Source of the DNA: an uncultured Collinsella sp.
GTDB taxonomy: Bacteria; Actinomycetota; Coriobacteriia; Coriobacteriales; Coriobacteriaceae
Assembly (NCBI GenBank): GCA_900754275.1
Contig: CAAECF010000002.1
Coordinates: 1-40,766 of the forward strand
Direction: 5' to 3'
DNA length: 40,766 bases
Below the pieces are notes generated by a model. The model saw nothing but the letters and a program-made list of their open reading frames with translations, had not been told where the DNA came from and did not search any database. Positions 7,671 through 16,896 of the stretch are shown here, piece after piece (the stretch's first letter is position 1; each line of letters begins with the position of its first letter). Both the position numbers and the translations under genes were made by a program.

Positions 7671-9017
7671 CTACTCGAAGCTCAGCTGCTCCAGACGATC
7701 AAAGACCGTGTCGATACGGGTGAGGAAGTCCCACGGATCAAAGATCTCGTCGAGCTTCTCCTGACTGACGGTGCAGCGCGGGTCGGCCTCGAGACGCTCC
7801 TTAAAGGTGGGGCCGGAGACACAATCCTGTACCTCGTGCCAGGTTGCCATAGCGTTCTCCTGCACAATGGCGTACGCGTCCTCGCGGGTGATGCCCGTAT
7901 CGACAAGGGCGAGCAGCACCTTGGAGGAGAAGATGAGGCCGCGGGTCTTATTGAGGTTGGCCATCATGCGGGCGGGATACAGCTGCAGGCCGTCGATAAC
8001 GCGGATGAGGCACTGGAACATGTGGTCGAGGGCGATGAAGCTATCGGCCTGGGCGACGCGCTCGGCAGAGGAGTGCGAAATGTCACGCTCGTGCCACAGG
8101 GCGACGTTATCGAAGGCAACCTGGGCGTTGGACTTCACGACGCGCGACAGACCGCAGACTTTCTCCATGGTGATGGGGTTGCGCTTGTGCGGCATGGCTG
8201 AGCTGCCCTTTTGGCCCTTACGGAACGGCTCCTCGGCCTCGAGCGTATCAGTCTTCTGCAGATTGCGGACCTCGGTAGCGATGCGCTCGCAGGTGGCTGC
8301 GGTGGTGGCGAGAACGCCGGCGAGATAGGCGTGATGGTCGCGGCTGATAACCTGCGTGGACAGCGGGTCGTGAACCAGGCCCAGGTGCTCGCAGACATAC
8401 TCCTCGACGAACGGCTCGATGGAGCTGTACGTGCCGACAGCGCCCGAGATGGCACCAAAGGCAACATTCTTGCGGGCGTCCTCAAGACGATCCAGATCGC
8501 GCTTGAGCTCCCAGGCCCAAGAGCCAAACTTCATGCCGAAGGTCATCGGCTCGGCGTGGATGCCATGAGTGCGGCCGGCACAGAGCGTGTTGCGCTCCTC
8601 AAAGGCGCGACGCTTGCAAATCTCGCCGAGCTTCTTGACGTCCTCGATGATCAGGTCGCAGGCCTGGGTGAGCTGGTAGCACAGGGCCGTGTCGCCCAGA
8701 TCCGAGCTGGTCATGCCATAGTGAACCCAGCGGCTGGGCTTGGGGTCGCCCTCGGGAACATCGGCATCGATGTATTCCTTCATGTTGGTCAGGAAGGCAA
8801 TGACGTCGTGGCGCGTGACTTCCTCGATCTCATCGACCTTCGCCTTCTCAAAGTTGGCATGGTCGCGGATCCACCGGGCCTCGTCTTTGGAAATACCGAT
8901 CTTGCCGAGCTCCGCCTGGGCCTCGCAGGCCAAGACCTCGATCTCCTGCCAAATGGCGTACTTGTTCTCGAGGGAGAAGATGTGTCCCATCTCCGGGCGG
9001 GTATAGCGATCGATCAT
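7671..9017 (-). CDS. purB: Adenylosuccinate lyase
   Basis: Cleaves SAICAR to AICAR and adenylosuccinate to AMP, two fumarate-releasing steps of purine synthesis. The 448-residue sequence has the family signature GSSAMPHKRNP at 271-281 (the flexible catalytic loop with its serines), the histidine motif RTHGIHAEP around 149-157, and the N-terminal GMTSSDLGDTA around 101-111. AAAGGAG lies a few bases before the ATG, making the start secure. It stands alone between a repeat patch and the TSCPD unit. Together with purC it places two late steps of the pathway in this arm. Confidence 0.96.
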   Translation of the reverse strand: MIDRYTRPEMGHIFSLENKYAIWQEIEVLACEAQAELGKIGISKDEARWIRDHANFEKAKVDEIEEVTRHDVIAFLTNMKEYIDADVPEGDPKPSRWVHYGMTSSDLGDTALCYQLTQACDLIIEDVKKLGEICKRRAFEERNTLCAGRTHGIHAEPMTFGMKFGSWAWELKRDLDRLEDARKNVAFGAISGAVGTYSSIEPFVEEYVCEHLGLVHDPLSTQVISRDHHAYLAGVLATTAATCERIATEVRNLQKTDTLEAEEPFRKGQKGSSAMPHKRNPITMEKVCGLSRVVKSNAQVAFDNVALWHERDISHSSAERVAQADSFIALDHMFQCLIRVIDGLQLYPARMMANLNKTRGLIFSSKVLLALVDTGITREDAYAIVQENAMATWHEVQDCVSGPTFKERLEADPRCTVSQEKLDEIFDPWDFLTRIDTVFDRLEQLSFE

Positions 9018-9119
9018 AGCGGCTCCTTTTTGGTTATTGGCACGTTGGTCGTAACTCGACTATTGTACCGTGCGCAGGCGCCCGTATGAGCAACGGGCAT
9101 TAACCAAACATTTTGGAAT

Positions 9120-9302
9120 TGGAGCGGGCAACGGGACGTCCGCGTATTTGCTTCGCAAATCCGCACCGGCTGCGGTCGATCTCCTCGGATTCACGGAGAC
9201 GATGGGGAAGACTTTGTTGAATTGGCCGCCCCAAAGTCTCCCGCGCTCGATGGAGCGGGCAACGGGACGTCCGCGTATTTGCTTCGCAAATCCGCACCGG
9301 CT
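9120..9302. repeat. Two 52-bp perfect direct repeats derived from the tRNA-Gly 3' end
   Basis: Copies at 9120-9171 and 9251-9302 are identical over 52 bp. Each begins with 18 bp (TGGAGCGGGCAACGGGAC) that match the 3' end of tRNA-Gly at 9442-9459, then depart into a hairpin (ATTTGCTTCGCAAAT). About 79 bp separate the copies. Reading frames through this stretch are not believable genes. Confidence 0.85.
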
Positions 9303-9396
9303 TCAGGCGCCTGCCGGCGCCTTCGCCTGCTCGCTACAAACGCTTCGCGTTTGTTTTACGCTCGCACCCTGGCGGGTTCGAGTCCCGGCGCTTTAT
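9303..9396. repeat. Hairpin-rich filler and pseudo T-arm, related to 412-517
   Basis: This stretch holds the hairpins AAACGCTTCGCGTTT and GGCGCCTGCCGGCGCC and ends with a T-arm-like sequence, CGGGTTCGAGTCCCG (9373-9387), just before the tRNA-Gly terminator. It aligns by eye with 412-517 next to tRNA-Lys. Shared elements are CAAACGCT..CGCGTTT, GCTC.GC.CCC and CGGGTTCGA..CCC, in the same order. Confidence 0.65.
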
Positions 9397-9433
9397 TGAA
9401 AAAAGCACGGCACCGGAACGGTGTCGTGCTTTT
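9397..9433 (-). terminator. Intrinsic terminator of tRNA-Gly
   Basis: A long stem (AAAAGCACGGCACC with GGTGTCGTGCTTTT) followed on the minus strand by a T-run, directly after the tRNA-Gly 3' end. Confidence 0.85.
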
Positions 9434-9441
9434 ACTTTTTC

Positions 9442-9516
9442 TGGAGCGGGCAACGGGACTCGAACCCGCGAGTGTCAGCTTGGGAAGCTGATGCCTTACC
9501 ACTTGGCGATGCCCGC
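9442..9516 (-). tRNA. tRNA-Gly (anticodon CCC)
   Basis: A 75-nt cloverleaf on the minus strand: acceptor stem GCGGGCA/TGCCCGC, D-arm, anticodon stem TCAGC/GCTGA with loop TTCCCAA (anticodon CCC, glycine), T-arm GCGGGTTCGAGTCCCG and encoded CCA. Its own promoter and terminator flank it. Its 3' end is copied twice further left as part of direct repeats. Confidence 0.96.
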
Positions 9517-9529
9517 TTGTGTGTTGGCT

Positions 9530-9559
9530 AGTATAACGCGGTTGTCTTGTTCGATACAA
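9530..9559 (-). promoter_or_regulatory. Probable promoter of tRNA-Gly
   Basis: TATACT (9530-9535) and a weak TTGTAT (9554-9559), 18 bp apart on the minus strand, with the -10 about 13 bp upstream of the tRNA 5' end. Confidence 0.5.
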
Positions 9560-9813
9560 GGGTGGCGATGCTTGTTTTAGCTGTGGAGATTCGTTTGAAA
9601 ATCGCATCAATTGTGGAGACGAGGACCTTTGGCCTCCTGTTCTCCTTATCTTCCACCTGCGCTTTTGCCTGATTGTTGTATTTGAGCTCAATTTGTCAGG
9701 AATTGGGCAAGCTTTTGGTCAGGCTCCGGTACTTACCCGCATGAACCTCGGGGGTAGCCTCATCCTACGCGTCGCAACCTCCCCATGCGGCGCACGAGGG
9801 ATAAGGAGCAGCC

Positions 9814-12800
9814 ATGTCCAACGCACCCACGCACTCTGTCCACAGCGCAATCGCAACAGGTCCGCTGCTCCTGCTCCTCTTCCTGCTTTTCGGCTGTCTG
9901 GCACCGGGAGCCGCATTTGCCGTCGATGGCTACGACCAGCTCGGCTTCCGCACTATTAGCGATGATTGTGGGCCCTTCTTCATCGGCAAGTATGAAGCTC
10001 AAGACGCCTCGATTGCCTACTGCATGAACCAGGAGCGCCCCGGCCCCACCAAGCCGGGCGGCCCATGGCTCAACTTTGATCAAGGCTGGGTGTGGCTCGA
10101 CGACGAGTTCGCGGCAATCGTTTGTCACGGATATCCTACCGCCACGTCGTTTGGCGGTTACCATCTTTCACCCGATCGCGCCCGCGCCGCCACCCAGCTT
10201 GCCGTATGGATGCTCAACGGCACTACCCATGTCGACGGCACCTACTCCTACACAACCGCTCAGGGCAAAACCAAGAGCGGGCACTTTACCGCCGACAATG
10301 AAGTCGTGGCGGCTGCGCGGTGGCTCCACGACAGCGCAAAATCAGGAAGCATCAAAGCCGCTCCGCACCGCGCGCGGCGCTATATAGGAACCGTATCGGG
10401 CGGCAGCAAACGTCAAGACATGCTCTATGTACTGCCGGCGGTCTCTGTTTCCTTCCAAAAGCAGTCTGCAAACGCTGCCATTACCAGCGGAAACAATACT
10501 TATCAGTTTGACGGGGCAACATTCGATGTTTTTGAGAGCGCCAGCGGCGCGCGTGTCGGCACCGTCCAGATGGACAGCAACGGTCGAGCGCAGGCAACAC
10601 TCCTACCCAACACGGCATACTACCTAGTTGAGATAACAGCGCCAGCTGGTTATATCCCCCTGCACGATCGCATTGCCTTTACCACGACGAATAACGGCGG
10701 ATACGTCACCATTGATGAACAACCCGGCACCATTACCTTGCGCATTGTAAAGCTCGACGCCGCAACGAATGCAGGCCCCCAAGTTGGAGCTTCGCTCGCA
10801 GGAGCAGAATTCGTGTGCGTATCGCAATCAACCCCTGGATGGACACAAACTCTCAGGACCGATGAAAGCGGTCGAGCTACCCTCACCGATGTCCCCCTGG
10901 GAACCTTTACCATCTATGAATCGAAGGCGCCCGAGGGCTATTTGCCCTCCGGTGACAGTTGGTCTTACACCGTTGGAGCCGACCAACTCGGCGATTCAGG
11001 CGTGGTCGAGATCGAATCTCGCGTTTCCAATATCCCCATTGCGTTTGACCTTGAGATTTCCAAATTCAAGGACTACGGCAATAGCGATCAATCCGGCCTG
11101 GAGCAGCCGGCAGGAGATGTTGTCTTTGAGGTTGTCAGTAACAGCTCTCAGCAGGTTGTTGGCACACTGACTACAAACATCTATGGCTTTGCCTCCACCA
11201 AAGACCAGCCCGAAGCATGGTTCGGCACAGGCAAGCGACCAGCCGGTGTCCACGGAGCCGTCCCATACGACCGCGCCGGCTACACGGTTCGTGAGGTTCC
11301 GGAAACCGTCCCCGAGGGTTTTAAACGTGCGGGGGAATGGACCGTCGAGGCCAATCAGATTTCCGACGGCGCCGAGCTTCAATATATCGTGGACAACCAC
11401 GCTCTGTCGACGCATCTCCAGATTGTAAAACGCGATGCCCAAACAGGCGCCTCTGTTCCCCTAGCCGGATTCACCTTCCAACTCCTCGACAGCAATCACA
11501 AACCTGTCTCACAAACATGCTGGTATCCAGCACATAACGTAATGGACACCTTTACGACTGACGCGACCGGCACCGTCACACTGCCCGAATCGCTCGTGCC
11601 GGGCACCTATTATGTACGCGAAACCTCGGCCAAAGAGCCCTATCTTGTCGGCGGAGAGATCGAGGTAAACATACCCGCCGATATAAACCTAACGCCCGTT
11701 GCAATCGTCTCGTATTATGACCACGCCGCGACCGGAAACATCAGGATCGTTAAAACCGATGCCGTAGACGGCAGCAGCCTCGCGGGCGCCATCTTTGAGA
11801 TCCGTGCCTCAGGTGATATCGTGCGCCCCGACGGTAGCATTGCCGCGCTCGACGGCGAGGCTGTCGCTACCGTCACGACGGATGAAACTGGAGAAGCACG
11901 CGCGGACGACCTCCCGCTGGGATCTGGCACCGCACGCTACGAGGTTGTCGAGACTCAAGCGCCGACCGGCTTCTTGCTCGACCGGACGCATCATATCGTC
12001 GACCTTACCTATGCCGACCAGAAAACACCCGTTGTGGAAGCACGGCTTAACGTATCCGACGATTACACCAAGGTTGATATCTCCAAGATCGATGCAAGCG
12101 GAGAGCAGGAAGTGAAAGGCGCACAGCTCACCTTATATGGTCCCGATAAAACCGAAATAGACTCCTGGACCTCATCCGACAAGCCGCACCGCATCGAACA
12201 TCTTGCACCCGGTACCTACTCGTTGCGCGAAACGATGTCTCCGCGGACCTATGACCTTGCCGAGGAGATAACGTTTGAAATAAAGGATACGGGAGAAGTC
12301 CAATCCGTCGCGATGAAGGATGCGCCCATCGAGATCAAAGGACAGGTCGACAAGCGTCAGGAACTTGTCCAACCTATCGGGAAGGGTCTGTTGGCTAACG
12401 GCGATGGAAAAAACCGCGCCGCGATGCAAACCAATACGGATGGGCTTTTCTCCTATACCATCGATGCTCGAAACGATTCCGCTACTTGGGTTGATGAGTT
12501 TACGATTACCGATGATCTTGAGTGCGCCAAAGACGGCACGGCGAGATTCGTCTCAATCGAAACCCCCGTCGCCATCGGCGACCTCAACGGTCTGTGCAAC
12601 GTGTGGTATCGCACGACGCCGTTGGACTCGACAGACGTCGATGAGCCGGCAAACGCGACGCTTGACGATGGGCACGAAAATCCTTGGCTTGAGTCCGACG
12701 AAGTAAAAGAGAGTCTGGGTGAAGATTGCCGCCTCGTCGATTACGACGGCTGGCACCTCTGGAAGGCGGATGTCTCGACCACGGAATCCGCCACACTCGA

Positions 12801-13245
12801 GGCGAAAGAACTCGACCTTTCATCCAATACCGTCGTGACGGGCATTCGCATTGAATACGGTGCGGTAGCCGCCGACTTTACGACTCGAAGCGATACGGAT
12901 TCTTGGACCCGTGATGATCTCAAAGATGAGCACGACGACCTTGACGATGCCAAAGCAATCCTTGGCACAGATGCTCGGGGCGCAGTCGTGCACATGCAGG
13001 CAACGTCGGCTTACACACCCCAAACTGCACTCACCAACAGCGCACGCGTCGATCTTTGCCGCAACGGCGGCGGCGATAAACTTGAGTCACATGACGAGGA
13101 CAGTGTCATTCAACGCTGTACCCTACCGCAGGACCTACCGGCAACAGGATCAGCTCCCATCGCCGCTTGCATCACCGCGCTCCTGACCTCGGGTGCCGCA
13201 GCCCTATGGTTCGCTCGCCTTAGGTCAATCCCAAAGAAGCGCTAG
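9814..13245 (+). CDS. Sortase-anchored thioester-domain adhesin with Cna-B-type repeats
   Basis: A predicted surface adhesin of 1143 residues. A signal peptide (about 1-36, cut near AFA) is followed by a thioester domain (about 40-205). Its Cys70 in AYCMN and Gln128 in ATQLAVW match the Cys/TQxAxW pair that forms the internal thioester in Gram-positive adhesins such as streptococcal Cpa. About six SpaA/Cna-B-like beta domains follow (near 225-300, 305-405, 410-525, 530-635, 640-740, 750-840), several with the Glu motif of isopeptide-bonded folds (VEITAPAGY, YESKAPEGY, VVETQAPTG). A further domain (about 842-1090) precedes LPATG (1108-1112), a membrane segment and the tail RSIPKKR. AAGGAG lies a few bases before the ATG. 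It stands alone, opposite in strand to its neighbours; no sortase is in the window. Confidence 0.92.
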   Translation: MSNAPTHSVHSAIATGPLLLLLFLLFGCLAPGAAFAVDGYDQLGFRTISDDCGPFFIGKYEAQDASIAYCMNQERPGPTKPGGPWLNFDQGWVWLDDEFAAIVCHGYPTATSFGGYHLSPDRARAATQLAVWMLNGTTHVDGTYSYTTAQGKTKSGHFTADNEVVAAARWLHDSAKSGSIKAAPHRARRYIGTVSGGSKRQDMLYVLPAVSVSFQKQSANAAITSGNNTYQFDGATFDVFESASGARVGTVQMDSNGRAQATLLPNTAYYLVEITAPAGYIPLHDRIAFTTTNNGGYVTIDEQPGTITLRIVKLDAATNAGPQVGASLAGAEFVCVSQSTPGWTQTLRTDESGRATLTDVPLGTFTIYESKAPEGYLPSGDSWSYTVGADQLGDSGVVEIESRVSNIPIAFDLEISKFKDYGNSDQSGLEQPAGDVVFEVVSNSSQQVVGTLTTNIYGFASTKDQPEAWFGTGKRPAGVHGAVPYDRAGYTVREVPETVPEGFKRAGEWTVEANQISDGAELQYIVDNHALSTHLQIVKRDAQTGASVPLAGFTFQLLDSNHKPVSQTCWYPAHNVMDTFTTDATGTVTLPESLVPGTYYVRETSAKEPYLVGGEIEVNIPADINLTPVAIVSYYDHAATGNIRIVKTDAVDGSSLAGAIFEIRASGDIVRPDGSIAALDGEAVATVTTDETGEARADDLPLGSGTARYEVVETQAPTGFLLDRTHHIVDLTYADQKTPVVEARLNVSDDYTKVDISKIDASGEQEVKGAQLTLYGPDKTEIDSWTSSDKPHRIEHLAPGTYSLRETMSPRTYDLAEEITFEIKDTGEVQSVAMKDAPIEIKGQVDKRQELVQPIGKGLLANGDGKNRAAMQTNTDGLFSYTIDARNDSATWVDEFTITDDLECAKDGTARFVSIETPVAIGDLNGLCNVWYRTTPLDSTDVDEPANATLDDGHENPWLESDEVKESLGEDCRLVDYDGWHLWKADVSTTESATLEAKELDLSSNTVVTGIRIEYGAVAADFTTRSDTDSWTRDDLKDEHDDLDDAKAILGTDARGAVVHMQATSAYTPQTALTNSARVDLCRNGGGDKLESHDEDSVIQRCTLPQDLPATGSAPIAACITALLTSGAAALWFARLRSIPKKR

Positions 13246-13254
13246 CGCGATGAA

Positions 13255-13290
13255 AAAGCGGGCGAGCCAGTCCCCCGGCTCGCCCGCTTT
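13255..13290. terminator. Bidirectional terminator between the adhesin and the small membrane protein genes
   Basis: A perfect 14-bp stem (AAAGCGGGCGAGCC paired with 13277-13290) with an 8-nt loop, A-rich on one side and T-rich on the other, between two convergent genes. Confidence 0.85.
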
Positions 13291-13311
13291 CAATCATTTA
13301 AATCGCCGCAT

Positions 13312-13530
13312 CTACTCTGCAGACGAAGATCCACCATCAACGATTGCTTGCTCGGACTCAGGAATCCCATCGGCACCCGTGCTCTGTTCTTGCTCCACCT
13401 CTTCGCTGATTGCGGAGGCGGGGGTCGAGCCCTTCGCGCCCACGATGTAGGCAGCTCCAAACCCTAACGCAATGGCAATCAAGGTCAAAATCACGTAGAC
13501 AGGCCAATGGCGCTTAATATACGAAAACAC
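13312..13530 (-). CDS. Small single-pass membrane protein
   Basis: A 72-residue protein not recognised as any family. The N-terminus is short and basic (FSYIKRHWP), one membrane helix spans about 10-31 (VYVILTLIAIALGFGAAYIVG), and the rest is acidic and Ser/Glu-rich, probably outside the cell. The GTG start has AAGGAG five bases upstream. It follows the M28-like gene by 21 bp on the same strand, so the two are probably co-transcribed and may act together at the membrane. Confidence 0.7.
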   Translation of the reverse strand: MFSYIKRHWPVYVILTLIAIALGFGAAYIVGAKGSTPASAISEEVEQEQSTGADGIPESEQAIVDGGSSSAE

Positions 13531-13551
13531 GTTGACTCCTTAGAGCTCCGT

Positions 13552-16500
13552 CTACGAACGGCGGATAACCTCGGTCACGACCTCGGATACCGTGGCAATG
13601 TTCGTCGGGTTGACATTGTGGGGCAGGTCGTCCTCGGTACGAGCGCAAGCCAGACGCGTGCCGTCCACGCCGGCGATGGTGAGGGCTCGGCGGCTCGCCT
13701 CGAGCGCGGCGTAGGCATCGGTCTTGGCATAGGGCATCTCGAGCGCGCCACAATCGACATGGAACGACTTGCACACCTTGCTGACCAGGTTCATGATGCG
13801 GCGATCGCCCTTGAGCAGCTGCTGTTCGCCCTCAACCGTCACCACCGAAAGCCTACCGGCGCCGACGGATTCAAGATTGATGAAGAAGACGCCGCGGAGC
13901 TTATCGCGATGCGAAGCCAAGAAGGCCTTCATACCGGCGCCATCACAATCCGAGGCGCCCGTTGCCACAAACCAGATATCGTGACCGAGCAGCTCATCGT
14001 CGCCCATAGAAGCGACAGCCGAGAGCATATCTTCGGAAGAAGCACCGTCGGAAGACGTAGCGCCGCCCTTCCAGCCATCGTTATCGTCCTCGAAATTATC
14101 CCACGAACCGATGCCGCGACCGGACTTCTTGGCATCGTAATCGTCTTCGACGCCCAGCCAGTCACTCATGCTGTCCTGTTCGTTTTTCTTTTTACGACCG
14201 AACAGGCCGCCCAGGCCGCGCTTGCGAGACTTAGGTGCCGCAGGGGCGGGAGCCGAAATGGTCTCGATCGGCTGTGCGCCCGACGCAACGGGCATAGGAG
14301 GCGCAACGGGTGCCGATGTGGGTTCGGGACCCTGAGCGGTAGCAAAGGGGTCGTTGACCTGTGCGGAGGGATCGGGAAGGTCGAACAGCGACGTGCGAGA
14401 CGCAACGTTTGTCTGCTTCATCGACGGCAGCGACGGATCGGGGACCGAAGCCAGCGGAGACGAGGAGGGTGCAGGCGACGGTGCCGACGCCGGATCGGGA
14501 ACATTCATCTGCGGACGCGGCGATGCTTGGGAGGAAATCTGGGCCATAAGGGAATCGACCGTTTCGTCCTGAGTGGGAGCGACATCGGCAACCGTGGCAC
14601 CGGAACCACTCGGGATCGGCATGGTGAAAATCTGCGTGGAGTAAGGCCTCGACCCATCTGTCTCGGGAGCCTCGGAAACCGCAGGCACTTCCTCCTGCTC
14701 GACCTCGGTCGAATCACCTTGATCGGCTGCCGCGTATTGCCCTTCGTCACAGTTGACCTCGACGGGCTCGTGCCCGGCGACATCTTGGATTTCGGCAGCA
14801 TCAATAGGCTCGTCATCGTCTGCCGCGTCGCCCTGCTCATCGGAAACAGGAAGGGGCTCGGCAATCGCGGTGCCTTGCTTTTCAAACGTTATCGTGGAAT
14901 CGAACTGCGCGGCATCAAACGACATGGTGCTATCGACGTGCTGCTGAGCCTCAAAGGACGTTGTAGCTTCGGCGGCGTCGACAGGCACGGACTGCATAGC
15001 CTCGTTCTGCTCGAACTCTTGCGCCGCGCGCTCACGTGCCGCCTCGGCTGCCTGCTGCTGAGCGATAGCCTCCTGCTCGGCAGCCTCGCGTGCGGCAGCG
15101 CGCTTCCCCTCGAAATCGTCGACAAATTTCCTGCCCTTTGCAAGCGCACCCTTAAAGAAGTTGGAAGCGCTGGCGCCAATCGAAGAGAACGCGGATGCAA
15201 TATCGGCATGGGGCGTTGCCGCGGGAATCTCGGCCGAGAAATCAGTATCGCTCTCGTAAGACACGCGCCTCGGCTGTTCAGCGTAATCGTCGTCAGGCTC
15301 GTCCGTAACGTCTTGCGCCGGCGCGGCGGGAGCCAAAATGTCCAGTCCTGCCGCGGGATCGATCGCGGACACCGCCTCGGGCTCGGCAACGGCAGCGGCA
15401 ACCGCGGCAGACTCATCATCCACGGCGACAACGGGCGCAGATGCAGTCACGACGGGGGCAGGCTCGGGCTCAAACGTCGGCTCCTCGCCTTCCTCGTAAT
15501 CGAGCGTGCAGGACTCGGGAAGCATTCCGAGCGCACGGATGGCATCCGAACCAAAGCGGATGTTGCCGGCGGCATTGCGATAGAGCCTGGGCTCGGGCTC
15601 GGCCGCGACAGGCTCCTCCGCCGGCTCGGCAGTGGGAACCTCGTCATTGAACTCTTCGGCCTGGACAGCCTGATTCTGATCCTCGGGCACGATGGCGCCA
15701 ATCAGCGTCTCGTCGGCAGACGCACCCTCAAAGCCCTCGATCTGCTCGTCGAAAGCCTCGCCCTGTTCGGGCTCGGTCTGAGCGTCGGGAGCAATCGGCT
15801 GACCGAACTCGTCCTCGGCGTAGGTAGGCTCTTCATACTCGATGGTGTTGCCGTAGTCGTTTTGCTGTTGGGCCGCGGCATACTCCGCTGCTGCGCGCGC
15901 CATCTCCTCGGCACGACGCTTCTGCTCCCCAAAATAGGTATCGAACGGAACATCGTCGGGAAACTCGTTTTCGCCCTGGAAGGGAGCAACGTTGTCCATA
16001 ACGCCGAGCATAGCGGCGACAGAAGACTTGTTGCACACTGCGCCGGACGTATAGGGAAGCACAAAACGGTTAGAAATGATGTTTGCCGCGCTGGCGAGCG
16101 CAACGAGGGAAGCGAGGATCGCGACAATCCACAGCAGAACCTTGAGCGCGCCGGGGAGCGGCAGGATACGCAAGATGGCAACGGCAGCAGGGGCAACCGT
16201 GGCAACGGGCAACAGCTTGGCGATGAGCGCACGATACGAAGCATAGGGCTCGCGGGCGAGCAGCTCAGCACGGGGAGAGTCGTAGTGTGCGACAACGACC
16301 ACCGGGCGGTTGCGCGGAGACGCGAGCGGGCCCGAGGCCTTGTGGTAGGCGATGACATTTTGGCTCACGCCCGTCTTGCCCAGGCGCGAAACCACGGGGT
16401 GGCCCGTGCGCTCGAGCACGTAAAGAACGGCGCCGACAATGGCCAGCAAGGAGCCGACCAAGCCGATGCCGCCGCCGATGCCCATCAGCAGGGCGCCGGC

Positions 16501-16698
16501 AAACGCAAGAATACCGGTAACGGCAAATGCCAACCTGCTGGGCGCCGGGGCATTGAACTCCTGAACCTCGGGATCAAAGCCGTGGTTGCGGAAGATCTGA
16601 GCGATATCCTCGGCAGCCAAGCGCTCTTCTTCGCTGCATGCCGGCGTGATGCCGGTGTTCTGCAGCAGGTGGTTAATATAGTTCTGGGTGTTCGCCAT
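13552..16698 (-). CDS. Membrane protein with a split, degenerate M28 peptidase fold
   Basis: A 1048-residue protein. The N-terminal part has two pairs of hydrophobic segments (about 56-95 and 160-205) around the motif VVVVAHYDSP (His138, Asp140), then SGAVCNKSSVAAML (218-231), which aligns with the M28 pattern GAxDNASGVAAML. About 650 residues of acidic, Ala/Pro/Glu-rich, probably disordered sequence follow (240-890, with a coiled-coil-like stretch near 530-565). The fold then resumes with IWFVATGASD (908-917), FFINLESVG (938-946) and DLPHNVNP (1024-1031). Expected metal ligands are changed: the bridging Asp is Cys222, the Glu-Glu pair is Ser-Asp, and Asp is Glu943. Peptidase activity is therefore doubtful. 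The frame extends upstream to 16848, but GGAG six bases before the ATG at 16698 sets the start. Confidence 0.85.
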   Translation of the reverse strand: MANTQNYINHLLQNTGITPACSEEERLAAEDIAQIFRNHGFDPEVQEFNAPAPSRLAFAVTGILAFAGALLMGIGGGIGLVGSLLAIVGAVLYVLERTGHPVVSRLGKTGVSQNVIAYHKASGPLASPRNRPVVVVAHYDSPRAELLAREPYASYRALIAKLLPVATVAPAAVAILRILPLPGALKVLLWIVAILASLVALASAANIISNRFVLPYTSGAVCNKSSVAAMLGVMDNVAPFQGENEFPDDVPFDTYFGEQKRRAEEMARAAAEYAAAQQQNDYGNTIEYEEPTYAEDEFGQPIAPDAQTEPEQGEAFDEQIEGFEGASADETLIGAIVPEDQNQAVQAEEFNDEVPTAEPAEEPVAAEPEPRLYRNAAGNIRFGSDAIRALGMLPESCTLDYEEGEEPTFEPEPAPVVTASAPVVAVDDESAAVAAAVAEPEAVSAIDPAAGLDILAPAAPAQDVTDEPDDDYAEQPRRVSYESDTDFSAEIPAATPHADIASAFSSIGASASNFFKGALAKGRKFVDDFEGKRAAAREAAEQEAIAQQQAAEAARERAAQEFEQNEAMQSVPVDAAEATTSFEAQQHVDSTMSFDAAQFDSTITFEKQGTAIAEPLPVSDEQGDAADDDEPIDAAEIQDVAGHEPVEVNCDEGQYAAADQGDSTEVEQEEVPAVSEAPETDGSRPYSTQIFTMPIPSGSGATVADVAPTQDETVDSLMAQISSQASPRPQMNVPDPASAPSPAPSSSPLASVPDPSLPSMKQTNVASRTSLFDLPDPSAQVNDPFATAQGPEPTSAPVAPPMPVASGAQPIETISAPAPAAPKSRKRGLGGLFGRKKKNEQDSMSDWLGVEDDYDAKKSGRGIGSWDNFEDDNDGWKGGATSSDGASSEDMLSAVASMGDDELLGHDIWFVATGASDCDGAGMKAFLASHRDKLRGVFFINLESVGAGRLSVVTVEGEQQLLKGDRRIMNLVSKVCKSFHVDCGALEMPYAKTDAYAALEASRRALTIAGVDGTRLACARTEDDLPHNVNPTNIATVSEVVTEVIRRS

Positions 16699-16896
16699 GT
16701 GCGCTCCACATCCATAATCCGACAAATAGGCCCAATGCATGCACATTAGAACCGTATATAGTCGAAAGTATACCCCGAGCGAGCGCAAACGACCGAATTC
16801 GGGCCATCTTAACGCCCCGAGCGGACAAGGATATAGCCTAATCTCCATATCGGACTAAAATCATGGCAGCAAACCACCTTCTCATGCGAGGACTCT

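Noticed and set aside
9120..9302. CRISPR array
   Set aside because: Only two repeat copies, seeded by a tRNA tail, with no regular spacers and no cas genes in the window.
9070..9491. Short plus-strand frames through the tRNA-Gly repeat patch
   Set aside because: They run across tRNA tails, terminators and hairpin filler; not protein-coding.
9517..9813. Possible riboswitch or leader RNA upstream of the adhesin
   Set aside because: I looked for the conserved cores of c-di-GMP and other common riboswitches and saw none; only the ribosome-binding site is clear.
13507..16749. 1080-codon plus-strand frame opposite the M28-like gene
   Set aside because: Arg/Gly/His/Leu-rich composition typical of an antisense shadow; the minus-strand frame has HYDSP and other peptidase motifs and a ribosome-binding site.
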